A stretch of 64,000 bases of DNA from Chryseobacterium mulctrae. GTDB lineage: Bacteria > Bacteroidota > Bacteroidia > Flavobacteriales > Weeksellaceae. The notes beneath the pieces are model-generated. The model saw only the letters and a list, made by a program, of their open reading frames with translations, did not search any database and was not told where the DNA came from. Every line of letters begins with the position of its first letter. The first letter of the stretch is position 1. Both the position numbers and the translations under genes were made by a program. The stretch spans positions 930,001 through 994,000 of the forward strand of contig NZ_VAJL01000001.1 of assembly GCF_006175945.1 (NCBI RefSeq), in the 5' to 3' direction. Positions 1 through 7,205 of the stretch are shown one piece after another.

Positions 1-585
1 GAAATCCAGCCAATGTCCGATACACACTCTCGCGGCTGCCTCTCCTATTCCATTATCAATCGTCTTAAAGTATTTTCTAACTCGTTGTGCGCTTCTTTCC
101 GCATGGGTCTTCCTAATGTATTCCTGCCATGTGAAATCTGAAATCTTATCAGTTTTTTCGCCAAAAACTTCAAGATGTCTGGCAAATCGGTTATGCTCGG
201 AATTGAGCAGCGCATATTCCTCAGGGCTGCTACCGGGGCGGTCTGCTATGGCATCTTTTTCGGCCTGTGATACAGCCATCCCCCAGTCGTGTCCAAATAT
301 TGACAGACACAGGATCAGTAGCTCGGCCGCATTGAGCCGCTCAATAAGTTCATGTCCCAAAATCTCCTCGGCCAGACCAAGTAAACGGCGAAGATGAAAC
401 TCTTCCTCGTGTGGTGTGTATTCAGGAAAAACCTGGCAGATAAATTTGACATGCTGGCTTACTAATCTTTTGAAAGCAAGAAAAATATCCATATAATCAC
501 TAAATGCCAATTTTTCCGCAGATTTATTTTGTAGAGCTGTAAGAAGAAATGAATCCTCTACCATAACAGCATCAAGTTTGTTCAT
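1..585 (-). CDS. HD-domain protein, N-terminal 195 residues (gene cut by left edge)
   Basis: The minus-strand frame is open from an ATG at 583-585 to the window edge, so the C-terminus is missing. The visible part is helical, with an HD-type metal site: FGHDWGMA (H99-D100), then RKTHAERS (H161) and IGHW (H191). This spacing resembles the HD-CE-type HD domains that in other bacteria are often followed by an Hsp90-like ATPase domain; that second domain lies outside the window and cannot be confirmed. Function is unknown. Proteins of this kind are often found in defence islands, and this one lies about 6.6 kb from a Gabija-type operon, which makes a conflict-related role possible but not shown. 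Confidence 0.7.
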   Translation of the reverse strand, partial: MNKLDAVMVEDSFLLTALQNKSAEKLAFSDYMDIFLAFKRLVSQHVKFICQVFPEYTPHEEEFHLRRLLGLAEEILGHELIERLNAAELLILCLSIFGHDWGMAVSQAEKDAIADRPGSSPEEYALLNSEHNRFARHLEVFGEKTDKISDFTWQEYIRKTHAERSAQRVRKYFKTIDNGIGEAAARVCIGHWLDF

Positions 586-810
586 AATTCTAAATAGTAT
601 CGTGTTAATAGTTGAGCTTAAATGTAGTGAAATAATCATTATCCAAAGCCTGAAAAAGGTTGAATTTTCAATAATCTTCTGCCTTTATTTCATGATTATG
701 GCATACTATTTCCAGCTTGCCCTGTTCTAAGAGATAATCAGTCCGCTCACTCTAGCAAATGCCTCTAGGTACAGTACATCCATTTTCTTCGTGCCCCAGT
801 CCACCTATAA

Positions 811-1017
811 CTAATAGGTACGATTACTGATATCACTACTGAATGGAGACCAATTTTCTATAGTATCATAATAAGATGAACTGACCATAATTTTCTTTGC
901 TTCTTCGCTTCCATTCTTCCACTCCAGCTCTATATATTTTGAAGAACCCTGGGCAGAAAGAAGACAGCAAAATAAAAGGTCCAAAATAAAGATTGATCTT
1001 ACAAATAAATTACTCAT
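811..1017 (-). CDS. small secreted protein, probably a remnant
   Basis: A 68-aa frame that starts with a plausible signal peptide (MSNLFVRSIFILDLLFCCLLSAQG) and has a short mature part rich in Ser, Tyr and Glu. I do not recognise a family. The mature region of about 45 residues is short for an exported protein, and it sits among decayed sequence, so it may be the start of a truncated gene. It follows a minus-strand terminator at 1123-1154, so it would need its own promoter. Confidence 0.35.
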   Translation of the reverse strand: MSNLFVRSIFILDLLFCCLLSAQGSSKYIELEWKNGSEEAKKIMVSSSYYDTIENWSPFSSDISNRTY

Positions 1018-1122
1018 AATGGGTCATCGTTATTTTATCGAAATCCGATCCATCTTCATCGATCCTTTGTCTAAAATACCTTTTGGTCAATTTAAAAACA
1101 GCACCTTCACTGGTAATAAATA

Positions 1123-1154
1123 TAAAAAAAGAGACGTTAAAAAATAAACGTCTC
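1123..1154 (-). terminator. rho-independent terminator (minus strand)
   Basis: GAGACGTT at 1131-1138 pairs with AACGTCTC at 1147-1154, and on the minus strand the stem is followed by seven T. It ends transcription coming from the T-arm-like fragment upstream on that strand. Confidence 0.7.
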
Positions 1155-1225
1155 CCTAAGCGAGAGAGGGAGCCCACTCGAACTACTTCTGCCATTATTA
1201 TCATTCTTTGAAACCTTGAAATAGA

Positions 1226-1315
1226 ATAACAATTCGATTCTGTATTGTTTCAGATGAATCAAAGTTTGTAACCGGTGAATTATTGGTAATAGACGGAGGA
1301 CTTAAAACAAGATGA
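1226..1315 (+). pseudogene. C-terminal fragment of a short-chain dehydrogenase/reductase
   Basis: The plus-strand frame ends with SDESKFVTGELLVIDGGL and a TGA at 1313-1315. This is the standard C-terminal signature of classical SDR enzymes (xSDxSxFVTGxxxxVDGG). Nothing upstream encodes the Rossmann fold or the YxxxK site, so only about 25 codons remain. It is a relic of an oxidoreductase gene removed by an earlier rearrangement. Confidence 0.75.
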
Positions 1316-1556
1316 AATCTTTATTGATTGAAGACGTAGATATCATAATAATTACGATAGTATCTATATTTCGTTTTACCGGGGCGTTCCGATTTCGAAC
1401 ACTCATCGGCAGCGCTTTCCGCTATATCTTTCGCCCAGCAAAAGGATGCCGCTCCTATCGCTAACGCGGAAAATAATGGAACTGAAGGACTATAAATCGC
1501 GGGCTCAAATCATGGTTGATGTCATGGAGTATGAGCGCATAGAAGAGGTCATGCAA

Positions 1557-1579
1557 AAAGCCACCAAACAGGTGGCTTT
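1557..1579 (+). terminator. hairpin, terminator-like
   Basis: AAAGCCACC (1557-1565) and GGTGGCTTT (1571-1579) form a perfect 9-bp stem with a 5-nt loop. The T-tract after the stem is short. It follows a short open frame that I do not accept as a gene. Confidence 0.5.
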
Positions 1580-1793
1580 CAAATTAAAAATTTCAAAATT
1601 CCAAGATTTTAATTGTCTTTCAAATTTTCATTCTCTAAGGGAAGTCCTATAAATAGCCTAAAAATAACCTCACTTTTCTTATTCAGTTATTGATTGTAAC
1701 TCTCTTTATTTCGATATCGTCCGATAGCATGGAACAATTCCATTGTTCCATGCTACCCGCAATCCCCACAAGAAGTGTTTAGGTAATCTATCT

Positions 1794-2237
1794 TTAAAAA
1801 TTATTTTTCTCGATAACAAAAGCTTTCAGCTCCGCTATCTTTCCATCCTCGAATCGCCAAAGATCACAATAATCAAAATGTTCATATTGTCCATCTTTAT
1901 TTTTTAGTCGGATTCCTCCGGTTACCATCACAAAATCGCCATCTTCGATAGTTTTTTCCACGCTGAATACAGGAGGCTCATAATAGAATTCTTTCATATA
2001 AGCCCGTACTTCTTCTTTCCCATTAAGGGTACGCTCCCCAACAAATACCCATTTTGTTCCTGGAGTACAATAAGCTAAAAAACTTTCATAGTCGCCCTCT
2101 GAAACAAATTCATTGGCCTTGTGTAAGATTGTTGCATTTTTCATTTTTTTCTGTTGTTTTAAGTGATCATTTTTTGCCTGCGCACTTATATTGCATGCTA
2201 CAAGCATTAATATGATGATGATTAATGATTTTCTCAT
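1794..2237 (-). CDS. exported SnoaL/NTF2-like protein
   Basis: A 147-aa protein with an N-terminal export signal; LVAC15 could be a lipobox, or signal peptidase I could cut after SAQA. The rest (residues 35-147) has the pattern of an NTF2-like/SnoaL fold: an N-terminal helix (HKANEFVSEGDYESFLAYC), then GTKWVFVG, NGKEEVRAYMKEF, and three C-terminal strands ending in DLWRFEDGKIAELKAF. Such domains act as small-molecule isomerases or hydrolases or as binding modules; the substrate is unknown. It lies 30 bp downstream of the dehydrogenase-like gene on the same strand, so the two are probably one operon controlled by the TetR-type operator at 3291-3337. Confidence 0.75.
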   Translation of the reverse strand: MRKSLIIIILMLVACNISAQAKNDHLKQQKKMKNATILHKANEFVSEGDYESFLAYCTPGTKWVFVGERTLNGKEEVRAYMKEFYYEPPVFSVEKTIEDGDFVMVTGGIRLKNKDGQYEHFDYCDLWRFEDGKIAELKAFVIEKNNF

Positions 2238-2267
2238 ACCTGAAGATTGTACTGAATCGATCCTAAG

Positions 2268-3278
2268 TTAACTTATACCGATCTCTTCAACTACATTGAT
2301 TCCGAATCCTGATAAACGGCTGATAATATCATCCGATGAAACAATATTTTCAGGAAGATACAGACCTCCCGCTTTCTGTACGGACTGCCCTTTTAGACCT
2401 AATATACTTTCTGCTATCAAATATATACCCACGGCAGTGAGATGGGAATTCCCTCTTGGCCCGGAAACTATCGTGCGAAGCTTAGTCCTTTCCCCGGACA
2501 ATAAAGTTCCTTCAATCTCAATGTACAAATCATGCGATGCCCCCAAACCTTTGCTGCTGCCTATCGACTCCCCGACAATAAAATCAAATCGAATATTTGA
2601 AGCATCGGTAAAAGCTGCGATACTGGGAACATCCAAGGTACCCATTGGATAGCCCAAAACTTGTGAATGATCATGCAGATCGATCAATCTCGCATGATCT
2701 CTCGACTCTACTGATAGCCAGCTCCCATCCTGGCGAATAAGTGCCTTACCGACGAAACCTTTTACTTCTTCGGTGACCAATGGCCCAACAGGGTCTTTCG
2801 GATCATATAATCCTGCAATCTCTACCTTGTCTACCCTGCTAAATCTAGCTGACAGATGTTTGACTACAAGTGTCAATAGTCCCCCTTGCCAATGTCCGGC
2901 AAATACTATCGGCGCAGAGATCCTTTTATGTAAGCTTAGAAATACCATCGGAGAAATTTGATCGGCTAATTCACTTACAGATATACAAGAAATGCCATTG
3001 GTTAAAGCAGTTTCCCTCAAAACATTCCTGTGATCGTCTAATGCGGAAATGATCAGGTCAATTTTTCCGAAGTCGCTTAAATCAAAGCTTTCATCCAGAT
3101 TAATATAGGCTGTTTCAGCATTTGTCAATTCATTTATTAACATTTCACCACTTTGGGGATTTCGACCTGCAAGAATGAGTTCAGCAGTTCTATCTTCATT
3201 TCTGATCAGACGCGCTATGTTACTGCCTACTTGGCCGTAACCGCCAACAATTAAAATTCTTTTTTTGTTTAATTCCAT
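2268..3278 (-). CDS. saccharopine dehydrogenase-like NAD(P)-binding protein
   Basis: A 336-aa protein starting with a Rossmann motif, ILIVGGYGQVGSNIARL (Gly12, Gly15, Gly18), and followed by a short LILAGRNPQ strand-turn typical of the saccharopine dehydrogenase/trans-acting enoyl reductase group. The C-terminal two thirds is a putative substrate domain (GHWQGGLLTLVVKHLS, SGPRGNSHLTAVGIYLIAESIL). The reaction cannot be read from sequence; a reductase or dehydrogenase acting on a small metabolite is likely. It is divergent from the TetR regulator at 3376, with the double operator between them, so it is almost certainly the regulated gene. Confidence 0.7.
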   Translation of the reverse strand: MELNKKRILIVGGYGQVGSNIARLIRNEDRTAELILAGRNPQSGEMLINELTNAETAYINLDESFDLSDFGKIDLIISALDDHRNVLRETALTNGISCISVSELADQISPMVFLSLHKRISAPIVFAGHWQGGLLTLVVKHLSARFSRVDKVEIAGLYDPKDPVGPLVTEEVKGFVGKALIRQDGSWLSVESRDHARLIDLHDHSQVLGYPMGTLDVPSIAAFTDASNIRFDFIVGESIGSSKGLGASHDLYIEIEGTLLSGERTKLRTIVSGPRGNSHLTAVGIYLIAESILGLKGQSVQKAGGLYLPENIVSSDDIISRLSGFGINVVEEIGIS

Positions 3279-3290
3279 AATGCAATATTA

Positions 3291-3337
3291 AATTAGGTCA
3301 AATGACCTAATGCAAATATAGGTCATTTGACCTAATT
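3291..3337. promoter_or_regulatory. tandem palindromic operators of the TetR-type regulator
   Basis: Two palindromes, TTAGGTCA-AA-TGACCTAA at 3293-3310 and ATAGGTCA-TT-TGACCTAA at 3318-3335, are centred 25 bp apart. They are also reverse complements of each other: AATTAGGTCAAATGACCTA (3291-3309) matches 3319-3337 inverted with no mismatch over 19 bp. They fill the intergenic space between the divergent reductase gene and the TetR gene, as expected for a regulator that represses both itself and its neighbour. Confidence 0.85.
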
Positions 3338-3375
3338 ATAATTAATTTTTAATATTTTATTTTTAATTTTACCAG

Positions 3376-3942
3376 ATGGACAAAAAAGAAGAGCGACTAC
3401 ATCAGATCTTATCGACGACGATCAATATACTTACCGAAAAAGGTGCCGAAAAACTTTCCATGAGAATGGTTGCTAAAAGTGCAAATATATCGCTAAGTAA
3501 CCTTCAGTATTACTATAAGGATAAAGACCTCCTCTTCATCGCCACGGTTGAATTTTACTTTGAAAGCTGCAAGAAAGAACTTACCCATGCCATTAAGATG
3601 TTAACTGAAGGCAGCACCCCGGATAAAGATATTTTCCTGGAAAAAGTACTGAGTATGCTGCTGATTGATAGCAAATCAAGCCATCAAACTTTGATGTTCC
3701 AAGAAATATGGACTTTGGCTGCCAGAAACAAAGAGTTGCAAAAAGCTGTAGAAACATATTATAAGACATACTGTATTTGGATGATTGATCTGATCTCTAA
3801 ATTTTGCAGTAAGCCGGATGAAATTGTAAGTTTCCTTATACCTTTTGTAGAAGGATATACCATTGTTCACAACGTTATTCCTCTTACCAAAGAAAAAGTC
3901 ATTGAAATGATGCTAAAACTTATTTCAATTGTGGAAAGATAA
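3376..3942 (+). CDS. TetR/AcrR-family transcriptional regulator
   Basis: 188 aa. Residues 1-50 form the TetR DNA-binding domain (QILSTTINILTEKGAEKLSMRMVAKSANISLSNLQYYYKDKDLLF), with the recognition helix ending in the usual YYYKDKD. The remainder is an all-helical ligand-binding and dimerisation domain whose inducer cannot be guessed. The gene is divergent from the dehydrogenase-like gene and is preceded by the double palindrome at 3291-3337. Most likely it represses the 3278-1794 operon and its own transcription until a ligand binds. Confidence 0.88.
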   Translation: MDKKEERLHQILSTTINILTEKGAEKLSMRMVAKSANISLSNLQYYYKDKDLLFIATVEFYFESCKKELTHAIKMLTEGSTPDKDIFLEKVLSMLLIDSKSSHQTLMFQEIWTLAARNKELQKAVETYYKTYCIWMIDLISKFCSKPDEIVSFLIPFVEGYTIVHNVIPLTKEKVIEMMLKLISIVER

Positions 3943-4078
3943 ATTAGGACGAGATAAAAAGTAACAAATATTCCTTTCTACATTTTTGCTTGGGTAAATG
4001 CCAGAAAAAAGGTTTCAAAAGAGGATGCGGAAAATATCGCTTCTCTACCTAACTTTAACTAAATCAAATTTTGACTGG

Positions 4079-4444
4079 TTATTTTTCCATGATTTTCTTT
4101 CTATGATTACGTCCCCAATTTGAAATAGTTAGAGTCAATTCCCGCAAAGTTTGCCCATAATCTGTCAGCTCATAAACAACTGATAGCGGCTGGGTATTGG
4201 TAACCGTTCGGCTGATTAACTGATTAATCTCCATATCTTTCAATTCTCTACTCAACATCTTACCAGAAATACCTTTTACTTCACGCAATAACTCAGAATA
4301 ACGCATAGGCTGATAACATAAACAGGCTATTATGGATACTTTCCATCGTCCTCCGATAACATCCATCGCATCATGAATACACAATATATTGTAACTACAT
4401 TCTTTAACAGGGCTGTCTATATTTTCTCCAGCGATATTTTCCAT
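4079..4444 (-). CDS. HxlR-family transcriptional regulator
   Basis: 121 aa from the ATG at 4442-4444 (a longer in-frame start at 4519 would place the N-terminus inside the operator). It carries the HxlR winged helix: CSYNILCIHDAMDVIGGRWKVSIIACLCYQPMRYSELLREVKGISGKMLSRELKDME, followed by the wing VYELTDYGQTLRE. HxlR proteins are dimeric regulators that respond to reactive or electrophilic compounds and commonly control a divergent oxidoreductase. Here the neighbour is a nitroreductase 116 bp away in the opposite direction, which fits that arrangement well. Confidence 0.88.
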   Translation of the reverse strand: MENIAGENIDSPVKECSYNILCIHDAMDVIGGRWKVSIIACLCYQPMRYSELLREVKGISGKMLSRELKDMEINQLISRTVTNTQPLSVVYELTDYGQTLRELTLTISNWGRNHRKKIMEK

Positions 4445-4487
4445 AATTATACAATTTACTAAGATGGTTACCCAAATGTCACCATTA

Positions 4488-4512
4488 CTTTTTGTCACAA
4501 AGTTACAAAAAG
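4488..4512. promoter_or_regulatory. inverted repeat, probable HxlR operator
   Basis: CTTTTTGT (4488-4495) and ACAAAAAG (4505-4512) are perfect inverted arms around a 9-nt spacer, in the divergent HxlR-nitroreductase intergenic region. GTCACCAT also occurs twice here, just before (4478-4485) and just after (4513-4520... partly) the arms. Position and symmetry fit a dimeric regulator site. Confidence 0.6.
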
Positions 4513-4559
4513 TCACCATCGGATTATACCTTTGCTAAAGAAAAAAAAGTTTTTACAAA

Positions 4560-5189
4560 ATGGAATTATTAAAAGATTTAAACTGGCGATACGCAGTTAA
4601 AAAGTATAGCACTGAAAAAGTGGATGAGCAAAAGATAGACTTAATTCTTAACGCAATTAATTTAAGTGCATCCTCCTGCGGATTACAGCCCTATCGCTTA
4701 TTTGTGATCTCAAATGAAGAACTGAAACTTAAATTGAAGGCAGATTCATTTAACGGACAGATTGCAGAATCTTCACATCTCTTTGTTTTTGCCGCTTATA
4801 ACAAAATCACAACGCAAAACGTACAAGATTTAGTTTATCTGACATCTCAGGTAAAAAATGTATCAATTGAATCGTTAGATGGATTATTTGTCTCCATTGA
4901 TTCATTTTTTAGAAGTAGAACCGATGAGCAGAACAGACACTGGGCAGAGAAACAAACCTATATCGCATTAGGAACAGCACTTGTTGCTGCTGCTAACTTA
5001 CGGGTTGATGCGACACCTATGGAAGGTTTTGATTCCGAGCTTTTCGACAAACTGTTAGGTCTTGACGAAAAAGGATTACACAGCACAGTTATTCTTTCTC
5101 TTGGATATCGTGATGAAGCAAACGATTATTTAGCGAGCACGAAGAAAGTCAGAATACCGTTAGAAGAAATGGCACATACTGTAAACTAA
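4560..5189 (+). CDS. nitroreductase-family NAD(P)H oxidoreductase
   Basis: 209 aa, the usual length for NfsB-like FMN enzymes. N-terminal NWRYAVKKYSTEKVDEQKIDLILNAINLSASSCGLQPYRLFV contains the FMN phosphate-binding Arg/Lys pattern and the SS-G-QP loop; AEKQTYIALGTALVAAANLRVDATPMEGFD is the conserved central helix and loop, and RDEANDYLASTKKVRIPLEEM the C-terminal arm. Family members reduce quinones, nitro groups or flavins in the cytoplasm. Divergent from the HxlR gene, with an operator-like repeat between them, so it is probably induced by the compounds it detoxifies. A strong terminator follows at once. Confidence 0.9.
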   Translation: MELLKDLNWRYAVKKYSTEKVDEQKIDLILNAINLSASSCGLQPYRLFVISNEELKLKLKADSFNGQIAESSHLFVFAAYNKITTQNVQDLVYLTSQVKNVSIESLDGLFVSIDSFFRSRTDEQNRHWAEKQTYIALGTALVAAANLRVDATPMEGFDSELFDKLLGLDEKGLHSTVILSLGYRDEANDYLASTKKVRIPLEEMAHTVN

Positions 5190-5203
5190 GTTATCTCAAA
5201 TAG

Positions 5204-5236
5204 AAAGAGATGTTTATTGAACCAACATCTCTTTTT
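5204..5236 (+). terminator. terminator of the nitroreductase gene
   Basis: AAAGAGATGTT (5204-5214) pairs with AACATCTCTTT (5224-5234) around a 9-nt loop, followed by T residues, 15 bp after the stop codon. Confidence 0.85.
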
Positions 5237-5600
5237 ATCTAGGGAACTTCTTCTTGGTATACTTTAGATTCCAGTCATAACTTTTGTGATAATGTACTTA
5301 AATGTATATAGGACTACTCCCATCCTACACTTTTCAATAGCCTGTTTTCTCACTTTATACCAATGTAATGTCACTGATCATATTCCTCGCAAAACTGAAC
5401 TTTCTTATGTGTGCGTTAATAATTGATAGATTGTCACCGGGTAGGCTTCTGTTTTATAAGGATAATTCAAAAAATATTTGCCTGTTTTACCCTGAAGGTA
5501 GATTTTACCGTATCCCTCGAGTCAAAAAAAATTAGCGGAAAACTAAAATCAGTAATAACTGTTTTAGTATTACTTTTCATAAAATAGGTTAATATAGTAG
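5237..5600. other. intergenic stretch without a recognisable gene
   Basis: About 360 bp between the nitroreductase terminator and the convergent zinc-ribbon gene. No frame with a start and coding character is visible on either strand. I see no repeat or RNA-like structure apart from the terminator at its end. Confidence 0.5.
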
Positions 5601-5631
5601 AAAGCCTTGGGTTCCCAGCCCAGGGCTTTTT
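5601..5631. terminator. bidirectional hairpin terminator
   Basis: AAAGCC and GGG at 5601-5611 pair with CCC and GGCTTT at 5617-5628 around TTCCCAG, with a T-run on the plus side. It lies 28 bp after the stop of the minus-strand gene ending at 5659, so it probably serves that gene. Confidence 0.6.
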
Positions 5632-5658
5632 CATTAATAAATTCATCAGAGTAATGTT

Positions 5659-6843
5659 TTACTTCCTCTGGATGACAATCCCGCCGAACCTTGCTTCCTG
5701 CACGATGAACTCTTTACCATCGATCAGGCAGAGGAATTCAGATTTAGAGTCATCTTCCCCCAGTACATTGCCGTGTATGTCTTTATAAACAATCTTCAGT
5801 CCGCCGGATAGGTCTGTATTGTAAAATTCAAGAAGCATTCGGTCCGGACTGTATTTATCTTTCGATGAACAGATACTGCAGATATATTTGGGGTAACGTG
5901 GATTATATTTCACTTCTTTTGTGCAGTTTGAACAGAACTGTTTGACCTCCCCTGCTTTTAAGTCCGGATGGATAAATACTTTTTCCCATGCATAGATTTT
6001 TTCATGCTGTCCATAGCTGAGCTCTTTTTCTTTTTTTAAGCTGTTGAAAGTTTCGATCACTTCTCTTGAAAGCACAAAAGGCTGCAGAGATTGCTGGTGA
6101 TCAATACTAAGTGTCCTGAACCAATTGGGGTCTACCGTAATTTCTTTCCAGAAATCTTCGATATTTAAAAAGGTGCTAAGCTTTGCCGGAATACTTTCTG
6201 ACTCTCTGTCATTTATACTGTATCTGAGGATTTCAAAATGCTTTCCGGTATAGATCAGTTTATAGCAGTAAAACTCATCGAAAAATGAAATAATTGGTAC
6301 TTCCTTCTTGAGGACAGCTTTATGAATGGATTCAAGATCGGATAAGCTTAATTTTTCCGTCTCTTTGCGCTGGGATTCCTTTTGCAATTTTAAAGTGGAA
6401 TAATGTCTTTCCAGCAGGTTCTCTCTCCTATCTGCTGTAAACGCCAGGGATTCTCCTGAGCTGATAAGTGTTCCCATCTCTGTATCGTAGAGCTTCTCAG
6501 CAAAAAAATCATTATTCCTCACTTTGTCATGGATCCTTTGGGAGATAAGCCGTAGTTTTCCGTCGAGGCTGTAGGATTCTTTGAGGCCATAGTCAAAGTA
6601 TTCCTTATAATCATCGCTGGAAAGAATTTGGAGTGACTGTAGATTTATAAGATACTGCTTTACTTCACACTGTACGCCGGATTTTGAAGAATCCTCTTTG
6701 CCCTTGATGGTACTGACCACAAGAAGTCCTGACTCAAAGTCTATAAAAGTCTGCAGGATCTCCCTGCCTTTATCAGGGGAAAGCTCAAAATTACCGTGCT
6801 GGCATTTCCTAGGTCTGAAAAAACTGCTTTTTAGGATTTTCAT
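5659..6843 (-). CDS. unrecognised 394-aa protein with a zinc ribbon
   Basis: I chose the ATG at 6841-6843 (MKILKSSFFRPRKCQHG) over a TTG six codons upstream. I do not recognise the family. Visible features: a short Cys/His N-terminus, a charged helical middle (about residues 110-180, rich in Glu, Lys and Leu), and a zinc ribbon C304-x2-C307-x14-C322-x2-C325 inside FCSNCTKE...YICSIC. After the ribbon comes a beta-rich tail (LKIVYKDIHGNVLGEDD, LCLIDGKEFIVQEARFGGIVI). No signal peptide or membrane segment. It lies upstream of the Gabija-type operon but on the opposite strand, so it is not co-transcribed with it. A zinc-stabilised nucleic-acid or protein adaptor is possible but not shown. Confidence 0.7.
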   Translation of the reverse strand: MKILKSSFFRPRKCQHGNFELSPDKGREILQTFIDFESGLLVVSTIKGKEDSSKSGVQCEVKQYLINLQSLQILSSDDYKEYFDYGLKESYSLDGKLRLISQRIHDKVRNNDFFAEKLYDTEMGTLISSGESLAFTADRRENLLERHYSTLKLQKESQRKETEKLSLSDLESIHKAVLKKEVPIISFFDEFYCYKLIYTGKHFEILRYSINDRESESIPAKLSTFLNIEDFWKEITVDPNWFRTLSIDHQQSLQPFVLSREVIETFNSLKKEKELSYGQHEKIYAWEKVFIHPDLKAGEVKQFCSNCTKEVKYNPRYPKYICSICSSKDKYSPDRMLLEFYNTDLSGGLKIVYKDIHGNVLGEDDSKSEFLCLIDGKEFIVQEARFGGIVIQRK

Positions 6844-7205
6844 GATCGTTTGTTTCTGCAAAAATAAAAAGAACTTTATTAGGGCGTCCTCTTCGGGGGG
6901 CTTTTCTTTCCAATCTTTTCAGCATGAAAAGGTTTTCATTGCAATCCCTGACGCTTAACATCTCTTTGGTCAAATAAATCAATATCAGAGGAGCTTAGAA
7001 AGAAGATCGTTTTTCTAACGATCTAATATTATCAAGTTTAGAGTCCGTTCACATCGCAATTTCAATTTCACCGTGAGAAATCTTATCGATATAAAGTTGT
7101 AGTACCATTGATATCTTATTCTTTTGCTCTTAGTCAAATAGAATGACAGGAAATAGCTTTCAATTCAAAAATTTTAATTATTTTTATAAGAAAGCTATTT
7201 AACCT
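6844..7205. other. intergenic stretch between divergent genes
   Basis: This 362-bp stretch must hold the promoters of both the zinc-ribbon gene (minus) and the Gabija-type operon (plus). A GC-richer patch at about 6885-6960 (GCGTCCTCTTCGGGGGGCTT onwards) differs from the flanks and resembles the debris at 1376-1480. I see no gene and cannot place either promoter with confidence. Confidence 0.4.

Larger units (their letters stand above)
1018..1793. other. gene-poor stretch with decayed sequence
   Basis: No intact gene is supported here. It contains a minus-strand terminator (1123-1154), a T-arm-like string on the minus strand at about 1162-1185 (GTTCGAGTGGGCTCCC), an SDR tail (1226-1315) and a stretch at about 1376-1480 whose composition is unlike the flanks. 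That stretch reminds me of sequence near mobilisation genes of Bacteroidetes conjugative elements; this is recall, not a match I could test. A hairpin lies at 1557-1579. The picture is of repeated insertion and decay. Confidence 0.5.

Noticed and set aside
116..397. 93-codon plus-strand frame
   Set aside because: It lies antisense to the HD-domain gene, which has recognisable motifs on the minus strand; the plus frame has no family features.
1010..1204. 64-codon minus-strand frame
   Set aside because: It spans a clear rho-independent terminator (1123-1154) and a T-arm-like string, so it is not a plausible gene.
1446..1652. 68-codon plus-strand frame
   Set aside because: It runs through a perfect hairpin and ends in low-complexity sequence; no domain is visible. 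Probably debris.
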